From the NCBI RefSeq assembly GCF_039544205.1, contig NZ_BAABLF010000005.1, forward strand, positions 310,001-374,000: DNA of 64,000 nt. The letters run 5' to 3'. The position numbers were made by a program, and so were the translations under genes. This document shows positions 61,063 through 64,000 of this stretch, piece after piece (positions within the stretch are counted from its first letter, which is position 1; each line of letters starts with the position of its first letter). The DNA comes from Ferrimonas gelatinilytica. Its GTDB lineage: Bacteria; Pseudomonadota; Gammaproteobacteria; Enterobacterales; Shewanellaceae. The notes below the pieces were generated by a model. The model searched no databases. It saw nothing but the letters and a program-made list of their open reading frames with translations, and had not been told where the DNA came from.

Positions 61063-64000
61063 ATGTGCCGTCGCCTTCTCCTGCTCTGTCTGCTGTTTGC
61101 CGCTCCCCTCTTCGCCAGCGAGCTGATGGTCTCAAGCCAGCCCGACCGATCCAACGCCGTGCCGCTTCAAAACCAGATCCTCGAAGGCCAGCGCTTTATC
61201 TTCTACCCCGATGAGGCCGGCTTGCAGCAGGTCAGATTCTTTCTCAACGGCACTTTCGAGAAGGAGGAGAATCGGGCCCCCTGGGATCTCGGTGGCACAG
61301 ACAGTGACAGCGCCCGCTCGGCGCTGGCGTTTGATACTGGTGATCTTGCCGAGGGCAGCCAGGAACTGGAGGCCCGGCTACGTTTTGACGACGGCAGCAC
61401 CAGCTCGGTGTTCGCCACCTTCCAGGTACAAAGTGACACCACCCCAATTTTGCTGGCCGACCCCGGTGCTATTGACGTTGCCCTGATGCCGGAGCAGACC
61501 ACCACCACATCGCTTCAACTCAGCACCAGCGATGGTCAGGCAACCCCACTGATCCTGACCGAGAACAGCCCCTGGCTTTCGCTCAGTTCTTACTCCGGTG
61601 TCTCCCCTCTAACGCTCGAGGCTGGGCTCGACGGAAGAGGACTGGAACCTGGGACCTATAGCAGCAACATCGCGGTGAACGCCGACGGTTACCCGCCACT
61701 GACGCTGCCGGTAACCCTAAGGATCGGTGATGTCTCTGGCGATGACGCGCCGCAACTGCACCTGGCCTGGGATCGCGGTGCCGATGGCCTGACCGTCGTC
61801 TGGTTCAGCCCAGACCCTGCTACGCCAACCCAGCTGCAACTGCGAGCCGCGGGCCAAAGCCAGTGGCTGAACCTTCAGGGCCAACCAAGGCACAGCAACG
61901 ACGATGGGATCTACCACCAGGTCGGTGCTGACAATCTCACCGCCTCCACCCGCTACGAGTTCCGCCTGCTGCTGGCCCCACAAAGGTGGAGTCGCATCTA
62001 CACCACCCTGAGTCCGCCCGAACCCGGCAGTGCGTGGGAGGCGGCCTTCGTCGCCGACACCGGCCTGATTGGACGGGAGGATGGCCTGGCCACCGGCACC
62101 GCTGCGGTGATCGGGGCGCTCGCCAACCAGCCACCGGACCTTCTGTTGCTCGGCGGCGACTACGCCTACTACGACACCGACAAACGCTACGGGACCCTGG
62201 AGCGGACCATCGATGCCTGGTTTAACCAGATGGCCCCCCTCGCGGAAGTGGCGATGATGCCGGCCTGGGGTAACCATGAGATCCGGCTCGGCGAAGGGTT
62301 TGCCCCCTGGGCCGCCCGCTTTCCCCTTCCCGCTGGTTATGACGAAGGACGCATGTACGCCTTCGACGTCGGTGATGTTCACTTTATCTCCGTCTACGCC
62401 TTCCACGAGAAGGAGTCGATGCCCCAGTCCGCCGTCGACTGGCTCAGCGATCACCTGGATGCCATCGCCGGCCGTGAGTACCGCTGGGTGATCCCCTTCA
62501 TGCATGTCGCCCCCTTCTCCGACGGCACAAACCACCCCTCCGCCCATCTTATTCGGGCCCAGCTCGGGCCCCTGTTCGAAAAGCATGGGATCCGCCTGGT
62601 GCTCACTGCTCACGACCAGAATTACGAGCGGACCTGGCCACTGGTGGACGTACCTGAGAGTAACCAGCCCACCAGTGAGCGGCTTGACTGCTACGGCCCC
62701 GCAGACGGCACCATCTATATGAAGATCAGCCCCGGGGGAAAACGCAGCAACATCAACGGTGATTTCTCCCAGTGGCGCACGGTACCGGCCCCAAGCTGGA
62801 CCGCGTTTCGCAACAACGATGCTCATCACTTCGCTCGCCTGGCCTTTACCGCCGCGGGCGAGCTCAACGTCAAAGTGTACGGTATCGACGGCGATCAGCC
62901 ACTCAGGCAGATCGACAGTTTCTCCCTAAGAGCGGGCTGCGGCGGCGCCATCAGCGCAGTGCCTGCGAGCCTGAGCTTTAACCTGGCCCCCGGCGAGTCC
63001 GCCACCCAAACTCTGCAACTCTCGTTGACCGAGGGCAGCGGCGACCTCAGGGTTGACACCGACCAGCCCTGGCTCAGGGTCGCGCCGGCCCAGGGCCCCA
63101 GCCCCTTGGTCACTGACGTGGAGGTGGATACTCAGGGGATGGCACCGGGTAACTATCAGGGTCAGCTTAGGGTCGAGTCCAGCGAGGAGCTCAGTCGCAC
63201 CCTGGGGGTAAACCTGTCACTGTTCGACGATCAATACCGCGTCCTCATCGCCGACAATCCTGAGCGTGCGAGCCCGATCCTGATGGAGGACGCCAGAGTA
63301 TCCGGCGAGATCTTCGCCTTTATCGATCCCCCGACCGGCCTGGACCAGGTCAATTTCCTGATTGATGGCGTCCAACAGCAACAGGAGAATCGCGCCCCCT
63401 GGGACCTGGGCGGCACGGCTGGCGATGGCAGTGCTCAACCCTTTGACACGGCTTTCTTAAGTGACGGTCTCCATACCCTCACCGCGCGCCTGATCCTTGC
63501 CGATGGCGGTGAAATGGAGCAGATATTGGGCTTCACCGTAGCCAACGAGATCCGCGACGGTGCCCCGGTGTTCACCCCAGCGCAGCTTCAGATCCCCTTA
63601 ACCCTGCCCGAGGTTAGTGCCGAGTTGAACGTATCGGTCAGCGCGAGCCCGAGCAGCACCGTCACCCTTGAAACTCCGACCCCCTGGCTATCCGTGGCGC
63701 CCGGCAGCGGCCAGACCCCGCTGGCCGCCACCGTTACCGTGGACGCCAGTGGCCTCACAAGCGGCAACTACCAGGGGCTGGTGCGCGCCAGCAACGCAGT
63801 GGGCAGTGATGAGCTACCGGTTACCCTGGTCCTCACGGAGGCGGGCAGCGCCACACCGCTCTGGTGGTCCACCCGTGCGGATCGCAGCGCCCCGATAGCG
63901 CTCGAAGGGTCAAGTGTCGAAGGCATTGGCTACGTTTTCGTAGCGGATGATGGCCTGATCCGACGAGTTCGCTTCTACATCGATGGCATCGAGGTACAGA
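61063..64000 (+). CDS. Secreted purple-acid-phosphatase-like metallophosphoesterase with repeated Ig-like modules; 3' end beyond the window
   Basis: At least 979 residues, open at the right edge. Order: signal peptide (1-18), A module, BACON-like B module, a fibronectin-like domain (about 228-318), a calcineurin-like catalytic domain (about 325-620), a second B, a second A, a third B, then the start of a third A. Metal-site residues are D332 (VADTG), D366 with Y369 (GGDYAYYD, the GDxxY tyrosine of purple acid phosphatases), N404-H405 (GNHE), H481 (FMHVAP) and H517 (AHDQNYERT). The last motif is usually GHxH; here the second histidine is Q519. It is likely an extracellular phosphatase or phosphodiesterase. 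Confidence 0.85.
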   Translation, partial: MCRRLLLLCLLFAAPLFASELMVSSQPDRSNAVPLQNQILEGQRFIFYPDEAGLQQVRFFLNGTFEKEENRAPWDLGGTDSDSARSALAFDTGDLAEGSQELEARLRFDDGSTSSVFATFQVQSDTTPILLADPGAIDVALMPEQTTTTSLQLSTSDGQATPLILTENSPWLSLSSYSGVSPLTLEAGLDGRGLEPGTYSSNIAVNADGYPPLTLPVTLRIGDVSGDDAPQLHLAWDRGADGLTVVWFSPDPATPTQLQLRAAGQSQWLNLQGQPRHSNDDGIYHQVGADNLTASTRYEFRLLLAPQRWSRIYTTLSPPEPGSAWEAAFVADTGLIGREDGLATGTAAVIGALANQPPDLLLLGGDYAYYDTDKRYGTLERTIDAWFNQMAPLAEVAMMPAWGNHEIRLGEGFAPWAARFPLPAGYDEGRMYAFDVGDVHFISVYAFHEKESMPQSAVDWLSDHLDAIAGREYRWVIPFMHVAPFSDGTNHPSAHLIRAQLGPLFEKHGIRLVLTAHDQNYERTWPLVDVPESNQPTSERLDCYGPADGTIYMKISPGGKRSNINGDFSQWRTVPAPSWTAFRNNDAHHFARLAFTAAGELNVKVYGIDGDQPLRQIDSFSLRAGCGGAISAVPASLSFNLAPGESATQTLQLSLTEGSGDLRVDTDQPWLRVAPAQGPSPLVTDVEVDTQGMAPGNYQGQLRVESSEELSRTLGVNLSLFDDQYRVLIADNPERASPILMEDARVSGEIFAFIDPPTGLDQVNFLIDGVQQQQENRAPWDLGGTAGDGSAQPFDTAFLSDGLHTLTARLILADGGEMEQILGFTVANEIRDGAPVFTPAQLQIPLTLPEVSAELNVSVSASPSSTVTLETPTPWLSVAPGSGQTPLAATVTVDASGLTSGNYQGLVRASNAVGSDELPVTLVLTEAGSATPLWWSTRADRSAPIALEGSSVEGIGYVFVADDGLIRRVRFYIDGIEVQ

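Overview
The window is a gene-dense, G+C-rich chromosomal segment of a gammaproteobacterium. By inference it comes from the Alteromonadales, close to Ferrimonas or Shewanella. The grounds are an enterobacterial-type gene order (serS-rarA-lolA-ftsK-lrp, trxB-cydD-cydC-aat-infA-clpA-clpS-cspD, rluE-nudJ-mnmA-hflD-purB) combined with genes typical of marine gammaproteobacteria: hexR beside zwf and a pyruvate kinase gene, ald beside lrp, bpt beside aat, a monomeric NADP isocitrate dehydrogenase beside icd, a leucine dehydrogenase, DUF4826, and the aspartyl-peptidase/inactive-transglutaminase/ATP-grasp trio behind cmoAB. I see no rRNA, tRNA, CRISPR array, prophage or insertion sequence, so most of the window is core chromosome.

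Layout. 1-3.6 kb: central carbon metabolism (zwf, truncated by the left edge, divergent from hexR; then pykA), with HexR-like boxes between zwf and hexR. 3.7-10.7 kb: minus-strand block lrp > ftsK > lolA > rarA > crcB > serS, tightly coupled from ftsK to crcB. 10.8-16.4 kb: ald, trxB, cydD, cydC. 16.4-21.7 kb: a glycine-zipper protein, then an N-degron set (aat, bpt, clpA, clpS) around infA, then cspD. 21.8-25.5 kb: two unrelated NADP isocitrate dehydrogenases in tandem. 25.6-29.9 kb: rluE-nudJ-mnmA-hflD-purB. 30-33.5 kb: DUF4826, leucine dehydrogenase, ybjN, a 28-residue YnhF-like membrane peptide, gloA and DUF1294.

33.6-50.4 kb: Holliday-junction genes. ruvA-ruvB lie about 12 kb from ruvC, which stays with yebC and aspS. 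Between them sit frmA, folE, an S9 peptidase, a class I fumarase, an unrecognised outer-membrane protein and several small unknown genes. 50.7-55.7 kb: a compact five-gene run cmoA-cmoB-aspartyl peptidase lipoprotein-inactive transglutaminase/7TM-ATP-grasp ligase. 55.8-58.9 kb: azoR divergent from a LysR regulator, then an AGCS sodium/amino-acid symporter. 59-64 kb: the most accessory-looking part, with an unusual lipoprotein carrying a C-terminal membrane anchor, a small secreted two-domain Ig-like protein, and a large secreted purple-acid-phosphatase-like enzyme built from the same two Ig-like modules and running off the right edge.

The strongest leads for new biology are the repeated module family around the secreted phosphatase (60.3-64 kb), the peptidase/transglutaminase/ATP-grasp cassette (52.4-55.7 kb), the lipoprotein at 59.0 kb, and several small unannotated membrane proteins. 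Names were assigned by reading the proteins and from family knowledge; no database search was run.
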